Shown here: positions 56,728-64,000 of the stretch, one piece after another
How positions within the stretch are numbered: the first letter of the stretch is position 1
Layout: every line of letters begins with the position of its first letter
Origin: Alkalicella caledoniensis
GTDB lineage: Bacteria > Bacillota > Proteinivoracia > Proteinivoracales > Proteinivoracaceae
Direction of reading: 5' to 3'
Assembly (NCBI RefSeq): GCF_014467015.1
Contig: NZ_CP058559.1
Location: 1,922,001-1,986,000 of the forward strand
Length of the DNA: 64,000 nt
Program-made: the position numbers and the translations under genes
Notes under the pieces: model-generated
What the model saw: only the letters and a program-made list of their open reading frames with translations
What the model was told of the DNA's origin: nothing
Databases searched by the model: none

Positions 56728-57498
56728 ATGGATTTCGTAAAGATTAACGAAGAAGTTTGGGATCAAAAAGTAGAAGAAAAGTATATTTGGAGTAGAGTGG
56801 TTAGTAGCGAGAGGGTAGAAAAAGCAAAAAAGGGAGAGTGGAGTATTGTTCTAACCCCAAGAAAGCCCGTTCCTAAGAATTGGTTTCCAGAAAACTTAGC
56901 AGGAAAGAAGATCTTGTGTTTAGCTTCTGGAGGAGGTCAACAAGGACCTATTATGTCAGCCATAGGTGGTGATGTTACAGTCCTTGATAACTGCGATTCT
57001 CAGCTTGCTCAAGATAGATTTGTAGCCGACCGGGATGGTTTGGAGATTAGGACTGTGAAAGGTGATATGCGAGATTTATCTATGTTTGAGGACGAGAGTT
57101 TTGACTTTATTGTTCATCCTTGGTCTAATGGGTACGTGGATAATGTACTTCCTGTATGGAAAGAAGCTTATAGAGTACTGAAAAAGGGGGGGATTCTAAT
57201 TTCAGGTTTTGGGAATCCTGTGGAATACATATTTGACCTTAAATCAATGACGGAAGGCAATTTTGTGGTAAGGCACAAACTCCCATACTCCGATCTAACA
57301 AGTATATCTAGTGAAGAGTTACAAGAGCTAGTGCTAGATGAAGGGGAAGGAATTTGTTTTGCCCATACATTAGAGGATCAAATTCAAGGTCAAATAGGGG
57401 CAGGCTTTGTAATCGCGGGGTTCTACGAAGACATTGGAGGCTCAGCTCTTGACCAGTATATGAATGGGTCAATAGCCACCAAAGCTATAAAACTATAA
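56728..57498 (+). CDS. Class I SAM-dependent methyltransferase
   Basis: A 256-residue protein with motif I ILCLASGGGQQGPIMSAIGG (about 67-86), the acidic post-I loop DVTVLDNCDSQLAQ, FDFIVHPWSNGYVDNV (motif II) and AYRVLKKGGILISGF (motif III). It is a small-molecule type (Methyltransf_11-like); the target is unknown. AAAGAGGGTAAGAAA precedes the ATG. Same transcript as the ArsR-like gene. Confidence 0.85.
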   Translation: MDFVKINEEVWDQKVEEKYIWSRVVSSERVEKAKKGEWSIVLTPRKPVPKNWFPENLAGKKILCLASGGGQQGPIMSAIGGDVTVLDNCDSQLAQDRFVADRDGLEIRTVKGDMRDLSMFEDESFDFIVHPWSNGYVDNVLPVWKEAYRVLKKGGILISGFGNPVEYIFDLKSMTEGNFVVRHKLPYSDLTSISSEELQELVLDEGEGICFAHTLEDQIQGQIGAGFVIAGFYEDIGGSALDQYMNGSIATKAIKL

Positions 57499-57512
57499 AA
57501 ATTCATTAAAAA

Positions 57513-57562
57513 AATCTCCTTTTGTAGTGGCCAAAACTACAAGAGGAGATTCATTCATTTTA
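57513..57562 (+). terminator. Terminator after the methyltransferase gene
   Basis: Arms of 15 nt (57513-57527 and 57537-57551) pair with one G-U, with T-rich flanks on both strands. Confidence 0.75.
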
Positions 57563-57730
57563 GAGTTTATCATCATGTTTGGTGCTGAGGTGAAGGTTTT
57601 TAGGATTCATGATGATACTCCCAATAAGATAAGGACACCACCGTTTGTAAATATGAAGGAGAATACCCTATTAAAGGACATATTGTATCTATTTAATATA
57701 AATAATTTGGAGCCAAAAGCGATAAGATGA
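57527..57730 (+). CDS. Doubtful small hypothetical ORF ending in att-like site B
   Basis: A 67-residue frame that would start at a GTG inside the preceding terminator; a later ATG at 57575-57577 (MFGAEVKVFRIHDDTP) is an alternative without a ribosome site. No recognised domain. Its stop TGA lies in the att-like copy. It may be the end of a decayed gene. Confidence 0.25.
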   Translation: MAKTTRGDSFILEFIIMFGAEVKVFRIHDDTPNKIRTPPFVNMKENTLLKDILYLFNINNLEPKAIR

Positions 57731-57746
57731 ACCGTACCATGGGTAA
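57729..57746 (+). repeat. att-like site B (rlmH 3'-end copy)
   Basis: GAACCGTACCATGGGTAA, 15 of 18 positions equal to the rlmH end; encodes E-P-Y-H-G-stop. The following bases (TTTAATAACGG at 57753-57763) match those after sites A and C. Confidence 0.7.
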
Positions 57747-57769
57747 TGGGAATTTAATAACGGATAAAG

Positions 57770-57803
57770 AAGGGTTGACATGTGAGACTGTTAGTCCTTT
57801 TTT
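57770..57803 (+). terminator. Hairpin terminator after att-like site B
   Basis: AAGGGTTGACA (57770-57780) pairs with TGTTAGTCCTT (57789-57799), several G-U pairs, then a T run. Related to the rlmH terminator. Confidence 0.65.
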
Positions 57804-57830
57804 GTCTAGCAGTATTAGAAACCATAAAAT

Positions 57831-57960
57831 TATAGTTAATAGAATATTAATGATTCCAGAGTAGGATTTTCCTTCTGAATATAGAATTTGTACTTGGAGT
57901 TATATGTTTATACATAGAAAAGAGCATGGTAATTGTATACTGAAAAGGGGTTGGGGATAA
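57831..57960 (+). repeat. Cassette leader module (reference copy)
   Basis: Shares TATAGTTAATAGAATATTAA and following bases with 58811 and, diverged, 51398; its right part (ATATGTTTATACATAGAAAA, then AGAGCATGGTAATTGTA) matches the direct repeats at 47769-47810 and 49992-50033. It may hold the promoter for the NUDIX gene (TTGTAC 57889-57894). Confidence 0.6.
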
Positions 57961-57962
57961 AA

Positions 57963-58394
57963 ATGCTAAATGTAAATTTTTACGAGTTAAATTCAGTGGA
58001 GGATAAAAAGTTAAGGTTTGCAGTGATAATGGCAAGTTACAAGGGAAAATGGGTCTTTGTAAGACATAAAGAGAGGGAGACTTGGGAGATACCGGGTGGA
58101 CGCAGGGAACCAGGGGAAAATATAAGTGATACAGCTTCAAGGGAATTAGTTGAAGAAACTGGCGCTAAAGACATTAGTATTGTTCCAGTTTCTATATATT
58201 CCGTAGATAATGGAGAAAATGAATCTTTTGGACAACTGTTTTATTCTGAAATAAAAATTCTTGGAATGCAATTGGATCATGAGATTGGTGAGGTAAAATT
58301 ACATGATAGGATGCCTGAAAATCTAACCTACCCGTTAATTCAACCATACTTATTTACAAAAGTAGAGAAACAATTTCCCAGGATGAAAGCTTAA
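57963..58394 (+). CDS. NUDIX hydrolase
   Basis: About 143 residues. The NUDIX box runs from GRREPGENISD to RELVEETGA (about 46-68), with all catalytic Glu and Arg residues (GX5EX7REUXEEXGU). The partner strand WEIPGG precedes it. It may clean up oxidised nucleotides or a metabolite pyrophosphate; substrate unknown. GGGGTTGGGG precedes the ATG 57963. Only gene in the segment between att-like sites B and C. Confidence 0.88.
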   Translation: MLNVNFYELNSVEDKKLRFAVIMASYKGKWVFVRHKERETWEIPGGRREPGENISDTASRELVEETGAKDISIVPVSIYSVDNGENESFGQLFYSEIKILGMQLDHEIGEVKLHDRMPENLTYPLIQPYLFTKVEKQFPRMKA

Positions 58395-58698
58395 ATTGCT
58401 AAGAAATAAAGATGATATAATAGAATTAATCTAAAACGACAATAAAGGGATAGTGATAAAAAGTAAAGGGGCATGAAAAGTGGTTAGTAAGCAGTCAGTA
58501 TAGAAAAAAGGAAGTGTGTTGACTGTAAATCAAAAGATAGGGTTTGTTATAACCTGTCAATAATAGAGGGACAATTTGATCCTAAAAGACTGAGATTATT
58601 TATTGTAGATGAGGAAGCTGGTTTCTAAACAAATACTTTAAAACAATATTGCTAAGTCATTTTGTCTGCTTAAATAGACGCGTAAAAGGCGATGCGGT
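58395..58698. other. Segment after the NUDIX gene with a possible gene remnant
   Basis: A short frame at about 58502-58628 reads CVDCKSKDRVCYNLS and ends IVDEEAGF-stop, without a start. It may be the end of a decayed gene. No terminator with a T run is evident. Confidence 0.35.
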
Positions 58699-58716
58699 GA
58701 ACCGTACCACAAATAA
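58699..58716 (+). repeat. att-like site C (rlmH 3'-end copy)
   Basis: GAACCGTACCACAAATAA encodes E-P-Y-H-K-stop with synonymous changes against site A; preceded in frame by a Gly codon, as in rlmH (G-E-P-Y-H-K). TTTAATAACGG follows at 58724-58734. Confidence 0.75.
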
Positions 58717-58738
58717 CGCGGACTTTAATAACGGTTTA

Positions 58739-58777
58739 AAGAGGGTTATCAAATAATTTCATTTGCTAGCCTCTTTT
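58739..58777 (+). terminator. Hairpin terminator after att-like site C
   Basis: AAGAGGGTTATCAAA (58739-58753) pairs with TTTGCTAGCCTCTT (58762-58775), then Ts. Confidence 0.65.
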
Positions 58778-58810
58778 TGGTACTTAGAAAGATTCATCCT
58801 ACCAAATCAG

Positions 58811-58865
58811 TATAGTTAATAGAATATTAATGATTTAAGAGAAGGAAAGTCTATATGAATAGAGA
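58811..58865 (+). repeat. Cassette leader module, copy before the phosphotransferase gene
   Basis: First 25 bp (TATAGTTAATAGAATATTAA plus TGATT) are identical to 57831-57855; then AAGAGAAGGAAAGTC...GAATAGAGAA diverges. Confidence 0.65.
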
Positions 58866-58921
58866 ACTTGCTATAGTGGAGCTTGAGGTGCGAGTATGTT
58901 AATAAAAGGAGATGTGTCTAC

Positions 58922-59845
58922 ATGACAACTACAGAAATAATCAATAAGCTAAAAGAAGAGAAGAATTATCTGAATAACAGCACTGTCAATGAGTTGGATA
59001 AGGGATGGTCAAATGATAAGAAATATATTTTTACTTCTGATAGTGGCAGATATCTCCTTACAATATTTGAGTTAAAACACTATGATAATAAACTTTATCA
59101 ATTTGATATATTAAAAAAGATGATAACCTTAGGAGTACCAGTGCAAGAGCCTGTTGAAATATTTAGTGACAGCACCTTTGGGTACATGGTTGTGTCCTAT
59201 ATAGATGGCTTAGACGCAGAAGAGAGTCTAAAAAGTATGAGTGAAGAAGGTCAATACAATATAGGAATACAAGCAGGCCGTAAATTAAAATTGATGCATC
59301 AATTAAAAGCCTCTGACCAGTTAGATTCCTGGTATAACCGTAAAAAGCACAAACACGCTAAATACTTGGAAACCTATAAGCAGCTAGGAATTAAACTAAG
59401 AAATGAACAAAAGATAGTAAATTTCATTAACGGAAATATTGAACTGATGATGGATAGACCCAACATATTTCAACATGATGATTTCCACGTGGGGAATATA
59501 ATTTTGGATAATAAAAAAATTGCCGGGGTTATTGATTTTGACCTAATGGACTGGGGAGACCCAATACATGACTTTGTAAAACTAGGTACAGTTAGTAGAA
59601 AAACTAGCATCCCATTTTGTATAGGACAAATCCATGGATACTTTGGAAATACTGAACCAGATGAGTTCTTTTGGAAACTATATTCCCTATACCACTGCAT
59701 GGCTGCCATATCAACAATAGTTTGGGTGCAGAGGTTTCATCCAAGTAGAGTTGATGAGGCAATGCAGGGTGTAAATGAAATGATGGAGGATCATAATTAC
59801 TTCGATGATATAAAACCAAAGTGGTATAAAAATATAGATATGTAA
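58922..59845 (+). CDS. Aminoglycoside phosphotransferase family protein
   Basis: About 307 residues of the APH/choline kinase fold. The catalytic loop is IFQHDDFHVGNIIL (near 190-203; the catalytic Asp and the Asn are kept, HGD reads HDD) and the metal motif is GVIDFDLMDWGDP (near 210-222). Related to bacterial aminoglycoside or macrolide kinases; the substrate is unknown. AAGGAGATGTGTCTAC fits ATG 58922. Only gene between att-like sites C and D. Confidence 0.85.
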   Translation: MTTTEIINKLKEEKNYLNNSTVNELDKGWSNDKKYIFTSDSGRYLLTIFELKHYDNKLYQFDILKKMITLGVPVQEPVEIFSDSTFGYMVVSYIDGLDAEESLKSMSEEGQYNIGIQAGRKLKLMHQLKASDQLDSWYNRKKHKHAKYLETYKQLGIKLRNEQKIVNFINGNIELMMDRPNIFQHDDFHVGNIILDNKKIAGVIDFDLMDWGDPIHDFVKLGTVSRKTSIPFCIGQIHGYFGNTEPDEFFWKLYSLYHCMAAISTIVWVQRFHPSRVDEAMQGVNEMMEDHNYFDDIKPKWYKNIDM

Positions 59846-59870
59846 CAAAAGTTTTAGGATGCAATACGTT

Positions 59871-59888
59871 GAAACCTACCATAAGTAA
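59871..59888 (+). repeat. att-like site D (rlmH 3'-end copy)
   Basis: GAAACCTACCATAAGTAA encodes E-T-Y-H-K-stop. It is preceded by GTTTTAGGAT (59851-59860), exactly as the rlmH end is (47590-47599), so this copy spans about 39 bp of rlmH. Confidence 0.75.
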
Positions 59889-59902
59889 CTGGAGATGTTC
59901 AA

Positions 59903-59944
59903 AAGGCTATAACCTTCTAATCTAGTAAGGTTATAGCCTTTTTT
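59903..59944. terminator. Strong terminator after att-like site D
   Basis: Perfect 14-bp arms AAGGCTATAACCTT (59903-59916) and AAGGTTATAGCCTT (59927-59940) then TTTT. It lies between convergent genes and can serve both. Confidence 0.9.
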
Positions 59945-59945
59945 G

Positions 59946-61064
59946 TTACTTATATATCAAAATTTCCTCAACGATTCTGGATTGACCTGACTGTGCTGTT
60001 TTCTTTATAAATAGGTTATTTGAATCTGGAGCCCAGTGTGCCATCATAGCTATAACAGCTGGCAGATTTTCATTTTCAATTATTCGTACTGTGTTAATCA
60101 GTCTAGCATCAGATATACCAGCTAGGTAATAGTTTGTTTCATGGTTCCCTTGTTCTTCTATCTCAAGACTGAATGCAATTCTACTCTCATCTGGAGAAAT
60201 TGTGTATGAAGGAATCCATTCTCCTTCACTTGTTTTACCTCCAGATACTAGCCTCGTCAAAGATGCATCAGTTAAATCATACAAAAACACTCCTGATAAT
60301 TTGTTATACACACCATTAAAGATAAGTTGTTTTCCCCCGTTAATAACTTGAAAGTCAAGGATGGTATCTTCTTTATGTGGAAACAATAGTTTCTCTATCA
60401 ATGAGCCATCCTCATTAACTTGGTATACCGCTAACTTACTTTGGCTATCCATAGCAATGTACAGGCTTTCCCCATCAATATGAGCTTTAGGGCGAGCATA
60501 ACTGCCGTGATTTAATATACCTTCAAGGTCGATTAGTTGTATTTCTCCGTTAGAGCTATCAATGATTTTTAAGGTTAGTGAGTTATTATCAAAATATGAA
60601 ACGTAATGCCCCATAGTGTCTATGAATGCTATCTGATTATCAAAAAAATCTATTATATCTTCGTGTATCAATACAGAAGCTTCTTTTTGTACTTCATATA
60701 CGTATAGATTATTCTCATCAACGAAAAGGGCTTTACTTAAGTCCTTTGAAATAGCCAAAGGGTTAAATGCTAGTAAATTTTTCGAAATTTGGGAGTTTAA
60801 ATCTAACTGAAAAAGTTGACTGTTTTTCCTGTAAAGAAGTCTTTTACTAGATACCCCCAATATATCAGTGAAATCGATTTCAGGTTCTAGGTCTAATACT
60901 TCCTTGAATGTAACGTAGATGGGGTCATTAAGTTTGCCCGATTCAGATAATACGTCCTTACTTAAAATGGTAGTTTGACTTTCATTGTTCCCATAGCAGC
61001 CAGATAGAAGTGCTACACCAAGGGATAAAATAGTCACATAAAAAAAGCATTTGTTTTTAATCAT
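59946..61064 (-). CDS. Lipoprotein with beta-propeller-like repeats
   Basis: A 372-residue secreted lipoprotein: signal peptide with lipobox LLSGC (cysteine at about 23), then about 350 residues of beta-rich repeats (for example LTRLVSGGKTSEGEWIPSYT and ISPDESRIAFSLEIEEQGNH) that recall TolB/WD-like propellers. TATAGGAGGAATTAACT precedes the ATG. It follows a sensor kinase on the same strand by 29 bp and may be its accessory sensor or target. Function unknown. Confidence 0.75.
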   Translation of the reverse strand: MIKNKCFFYVTILSLGVALLSGCYGNNESQTTILSKDVLSESGKLNDPIYVTFKEVLDLEPEIDFTDILGVSSKRLLYRKNSQLFQLDLNSQISKNLLAFNPLAISKDLSKALFVDENNLYVYEVQKEASVLIHEDIIDFFDNQIAFIDTMGHYVSYFDNNSLTLKIIDSSNGEIQLIDLEGILNHGSYARPKAHIDGESLYIAMDSQSKLAVYQVNEDGSLIEKLLFPHKEDTILDFQVINGGKQLIFNGVYNKLSGVFLYDLTDASLTRLVSGGKTSEGEWIPSYTISPDESRIAFSLEIEEQGNHETNYYLAGISDARLINTVRIIENENLPAVIAMMAHWAPDSNNLFIKKTAQSGQSRIVEEILIYK

Positions 61065-61093
61065 AGTTAATTCCTCCTATTTATAGTGTACAT

Positions 61094-62629
61094 CTAGCTT
61101 ACCCAAGAGTTATTGCCATCTTTGCCTAGATTATTGCCAAGTTGTTGCCAGAGGGGAAATTTCACTATGATTTTTGTGATATTATCTTTATTTTCTAAAT
61201 CTATAGAGCCTTTATGTTGTTCAACTAGCTTTTTACATATATAAAGTCCCAACCCGCTACTACCTTTCTCCCCCATATTTGAGGATATATTAGCCCTATA
61301 AAAGGGGCCAAATAACTTCTCTATATCACCTTCATCAATTACATCACTATGATTACTAATCTGTATCTCTGCAATTTTTCCTTTTTTTGCAGAACTTATG
61401 TAGATATCCGTATTATTAACGCCATACTTAATAGAATTATCTATGAGGTTTATAAAAATCTCTCGAAGGTTATTTTGTGACCCAATTATCTTAATATCAT
61501 CTTCGATGGTACACTGGATTTTCATCTGGTACTTATCTGCTTTCATTTGCATGTCTTCACCAACTGATTGGAGTAAGCTGCTTAGACCTATCACTGTAAA
61601 CTTGTTTTGGTTATTTTGTGATTCTGTCTTGGAAAGTTCGATTAGTTGTACAACCATTTGATGGAGACGTTGACTTTCACTTTTGATTTTTCCAGCTGCC
61701 CGCATCAAAAATGCCTTATCGTTAAAGTCTTCACCTTCTAATATCTGGGCATATCCAGATATTGTGGTTAGGGGAGTTTTTAGTTCATGGGTTACATTAT
61801 TAAAGAAGTCTATGCGATTTTTTTCAAGTTTTAGCACCTTATCTTTCTCTTCTAAGATGGTTTCAACTTGTTTTTTTATCTTAGTGGACATTTTATTAAA
61901 ACTATTAGATAGTTCTTCAAGCTCATCTCCTGTTTTAACTCTTACATTTAGACCATAATTGCCTTCGGAAAACTGCTTTAGACCCTTATTTATTGCAACT
62001 AGTGGTCTAATGATATTTAGGGAAACATAATAAGTAACGGAAAATAGAAGGGCTAAAACAAATATATTTACTAATGAAAAGCCTCTTAATAAAAATTGGC
62101 TAGAATTAAATAACCCACTATAATCTTTGCTAAATCTAAGAATTCCATAGTAGTTATTATCCAAATAAAGGGGGTATGAGTAATTTACAATGTAAGTACC
62201 TTCAAGGGAATTTATAGTAAAGCCAGATTGATTATTTAAGGCTAATAATAAGTCTTCTTTACTGCTATTCTTTAGTTGAATACTTTCATTATAGTGAAGA
62301 ACATAAGAGTCGTTTTCTTCTGTAGTGGCTCCATAGACAAAACTACCTGAAGAATCATATAACGCTACATTGTATTGAAAGTAATTGCTTAACTCCTTTA
62401 CCAGTAATTGACCTTCAGTTCTAAAGTTATCATCTGTTAAGTTATTACGTAAGAAAAACTGCCTTAAGTACTCAAGGGACGACTTTTGAAGGTTTTCCAT
62501 ATCCCCCTTAATAACTTCATGGTTGTTCCTATAAAGCTGCTGATAAATGAAAAAGTGTGAAGAAAATGCTCCAAACAGAAATATAATAAAGAAACATATT
62601 AAGAGTTTATAACGGATTGAAAGCTTCAA
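61094..62629 (-). CDS. Sensor histidine kinase
   Basis: About 511 residues: membrane segment 1 (about 8-30), extracytoplasmic loop (about 31-175), membrane segment 2 (about 180-205), HAMP (about 206-260), HisKA with NVTHELKTPLTTI (phosphoacceptor His about 281), and HATPase with NLIDNSIKYG and GLGLYICKKL. The frame reaches a TTG at 62680 that overlaps the regulator; the TTG at 62629 gives the typical MKLSIRYKLLI start, though AAGGAG lies 11 nt upstream. Pairs with the adjacent regulator. Confidence 0.9.
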   Translation of the reverse strand: MKLSIRYKLLICFFIIFLFGAFSSHFFIYQQLYRNNHEVIKGDMENLQKSSLEYLRQFFLRNNLTDDNFRTEGQLLVKELSNYFQYNVALYDSSGSFVYGATTEENDSYVLHYNESIQLKNSSKEDLLLALNNQSGFTINSLEGTYIVNYSYPLYLDNNYYGILRFSKDYSGLFNSSQFLLRGFSLVNIFVLALLFSVTYYVSLNIIRPLVAINKGLKQFSEGNYGLNVRVKTGDELEELSNSFNKMSTKIKKQVETILEEKDKVLKLEKNRIDFFNNVTHELKTPLTTISGYAQILEGEDFNDKAFLMRAAGKIKSESQRLHQMVVQLIELSKTESQNNQNKFTVIGLSSLLQSVGEDMQMKADKYQMKIQCTIEDDIKIIGSQNNLREIFINLIDNSIKYGVNNTDIYISSAKKGKIAEIQISNHSDVIDEGDIEKLFGPFYRANISSNMGEKGSSGLGLYICKKLVEQHKGSIDLENKDNITKIIVKFPLWQQLGNNLGKDGNNSWVS

Positions 62630-62664
62630 TGTACTAAATTCTCCTTTCTGAGGGGTACATATAA

Positions 62665-63372
62665 TTAAACTGTTGTGCAACCTTCCTCTATAAGATTCAT
62701 CTTGTATCCTAGTCCAAACACAGTCTCTATTATTGGAGGGGAAGAGGGGGAATCGAGCTTTTTTCTCAACCTTTGTACATGTACATCAACAGTTCTTAGA
62801 TCGCCAGTGAAGTCCATACTCCATACTCTATCTAGAATTTCGTCTCTTGTGAAAACACGGTTCTTATTGTAGGAAAGCAAAAGTAAAAGATCAAATTCCT
62901 TAGGTTTGAGTTTAACTTCTAATTCGTCCCTAAAAACAGTCCTAGCCTGGGTGTTTATTCTAACTGAACTATTAATATATAAATAGCTGTACTTTTTAGG
63001 CATATTCTCAATTCTTCTTAGGATAACTTTAATTCTTGCTACCAATTCTCGAATATCAAAGGGTTTTGGAATGTAATCATCTGCACCTAACTCTAATCCA
63101 AGGACCTTATCCACTATATCAGTCCTTGCGGTTAACATAATGATAGGCAATTGATACTTTTGAGAGATTTTTTTGCAAATGTCAAAACCACTCATATCTG
63201 GGAGCATTAGGTCTAATATTATTAGATCAGGACAAAATTCTTCAAGGGCTTTAAGTCCATCTTTACCATTGCTAGCACAGTTGACTAAAAACCCTTCTCT
63301 ACTAAGGGAGTATGTGAGAATATCCCTTATGGATGAATCATCTTCAATGAGTAAAAGTTTATATTGGCTCAT
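62665..63372 (-). CDS. OmpR-family response regulator
   Basis: A 235-residue regulator. Receiver with IEDD (9-12), phosphoacceptor D54 (LIILDLMLPD), LTARTDIVDKV and PKPFDIREL; winged helix with KLKPKEFDLLLLLSYNKNRV and FGLGYKMNL. TAGGAGAGAGAATA precedes the ATG. First gene of the regulator-kinase-lipoprotein operon on the minus strand between att-like sites D and E. The signal is unknown. Confidence 0.93.
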   Translation of the reverse strand: MSQYKLLLIEDDSSIRDILTYSLSREGFLVNCASNGKDGLKALEEFCPDLIILDLMLPDMSGFDICKKISQKYQLPIIMLTARTDIVDKVLGLELGADDYIPKPFDIRELVARIKVILRRIENMPKKYSYLYINSSVRINTQARTVFRDELEVKLKPKEFDLLLLLSYNKNRVFTRDEILDRVWSMDFTGDLRTVDVHVQRLRKKLDSPSSPPIIETVFGLGYKMNLIEEGCTTV

Positions 63373-63596
63373 TATTCTCTCTCCTAAATTTAAATTTAAT
63401 TATACTATTATTCTACAATACACTAAAGTTGTTGCCAAAATATGAATATAAATACCCAAAGCCCTAATAATTGACTTAATTATATAAATTAGGAAGCCTA
63501 GCCAGTTGAGCTATATCTTAAAGGAGTAGGACAACAGGGCATAGCTAAGACCGTTAGTAGAACTAAAAAAAGATCCCCCGCTACAGGAAGTGCGTA
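63373..63596. other. Upstream region of the two-component operon
   Basis: No gene is evident. It holds the promoter region of the minus-strand operon (no confident boxes) and AAGGAG at 63521-63526, which is not followed by an open frame. Confidence 0.4.
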
Positions 63597-63614
63597 GAAC
63601 CGTACAATAAGTAA
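63597..63614 (+). repeat. att-like site E (rlmH 3'-end copy)
   Basis: GAACCGTACAATAAGTAA, 15 of 18 equal to site A; encodes E-P-Y-N-K-stop. AGCGG follows, as ACGGG and ACGCG follow sites A and C. Confidence 0.7.
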
Positions 63615-64000
63615 CAGCGGTAATTAGCTATTGTCTTTATATTCTCAATCAGCATGTGAAGTAATAAAGAAATAATTATGTTCTGTCAACCATTTTTGAA
63701 AATGTCCTAAAAAAGTCTTAACATAAGCACCAGATTTCTGGTGCTAAATTCTAAAAACACTTTTCAGAATAGTTATGCTATTAACTTTTAATACTGCGAC
63801 AATCTGTTGTTGTTCATGGCTTTCACAAAAGACAGTTGTAGCCGATGCTTCAGCTTCGGCTGACATTCAAAATGAACAGTATGATGGTAGGACTTTGTAC
63901 TCGCCGTAAAACAAAAAGGCAGTGCCTAGAATGCACCTTGTTTTTGCGTAACTTTAATAAACCTAGTGATTTCTAAGATTCTTGCTAAGCTATGTTGTTC
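63615..64000. other. Right end of the window without a recognised gene
   Basis: I see no convincing gene. A small hairpin AGCACCAG/CTGGTGCT lies at 63726-63745 and an imperfect palindrome around AGCCGA/TCGGCT at 63840-63861. A possible terminator-like hairpin is at about 63908-63955. The next cassette or an insertion element may begin here. Confidence 0.35.

Noticed and set aside
58502-58628. Cysteine-containing frame as a gene
   Set aside because: No start codon or ribosome site, and stops upstream; at most a remnant.
63521-63600. A small gene after AAGGAG before att-like site E
   Set aside because: Stop codons follow immediately in all frames.
57729-63614. CRISPR array or integron attC array
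   Set aside because: The repeats are few, unevenly spaced by 1 to 10 kb, not palindromic, and contain no spacer pattern or attC core sites; no cas or intI gene is visible.

Overview
The window looks like the chromosomal origin region of a low-GC, endospore-forming member of the Clostridia. The leftward block gyrA-gyrB-remB-recF-yaaA-dnaN-dnaA and the rightward block rpmH-rnpA-yidD-yidC-jag-mnmE-mnmG-rsmG-noc-soj-spo0J meet at a DnaA-box-rich intergenic region. A YyaC-type spore protein, WalRK with YycH and YycI, and the rpsF-ssb-rpsR and rplI genes fit the same lineage. A more exact placement (for example near Anaerobranca or Proteinivorax) would be a guess.

Layout. 1-6464: replication and gyrase genes on the minus strand. 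6465-6946: oriC. 6947-15704: ribosome/RNase P/membrane insertion/tRNA modification genes and chromosome segregation, ending with two consensus parS sites (15737-15783). 15805-25251: PLP enzymes, small membrane proteins, M23 peptidase, bactofilin and spore-related genes. 25303-29208: TSCPD, DUF951, rpsF-ssb-rpsR, MazG-like, YybS, rplI. 29302-33401: M20 peptidase, then a PurR-box-preceded FAD oxidoreductase-purA pair. 33470-33795: four tRNA genes (Lys, Glu, Asp, Phe). 33926-36342: Na/Pi cotransporter and a LysM-G5-M23 peptidase. 36378-36655: a 278-bp structured repeat. 36857-47627: gluzincin peptidase, walRK-yycHI-murA, yycJ, htrA, a phosphotransferase, a CxxH protein and rlmH.

The region after rlmH (47628-64000) is accessory DNA. 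Its key feature is that the 3' end of rlmH, encoding E-P-Y-H-K-stop, recurs as short copies at 57729, 58699, 59871 and 63597, all in the same orientation. At four of the five sites a hairpin terminator follows, and then a small cargo: NUDIX hydrolase, aminoglycoside-phosphotransferase-like kinase, or a two-component system with a lipoprotein. The 3' end of rlmH is the insertion site of staphylococcal SCC elements, so this looks like an SCC-like att array in a clostridial genome. No recombinase gene is visible in the window. The interval before the second copy holds an acetyltransferase, an alpha/beta hydrolase, an ArsR-like regulator with a methyltransferase, two gene remnants, an IS21-family element and an IS1634-family element. 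The IS1634-type element is bracketed by a perfect 239-bp direct repeat.

The core genes work together in initiation and segregation of the chromosome, translation, cell-wall homeostasis (WalRK, MurA, HtrA, M23 peptidases) and purine synthesis. The tail is a set of small independent stress or resistance type genes.
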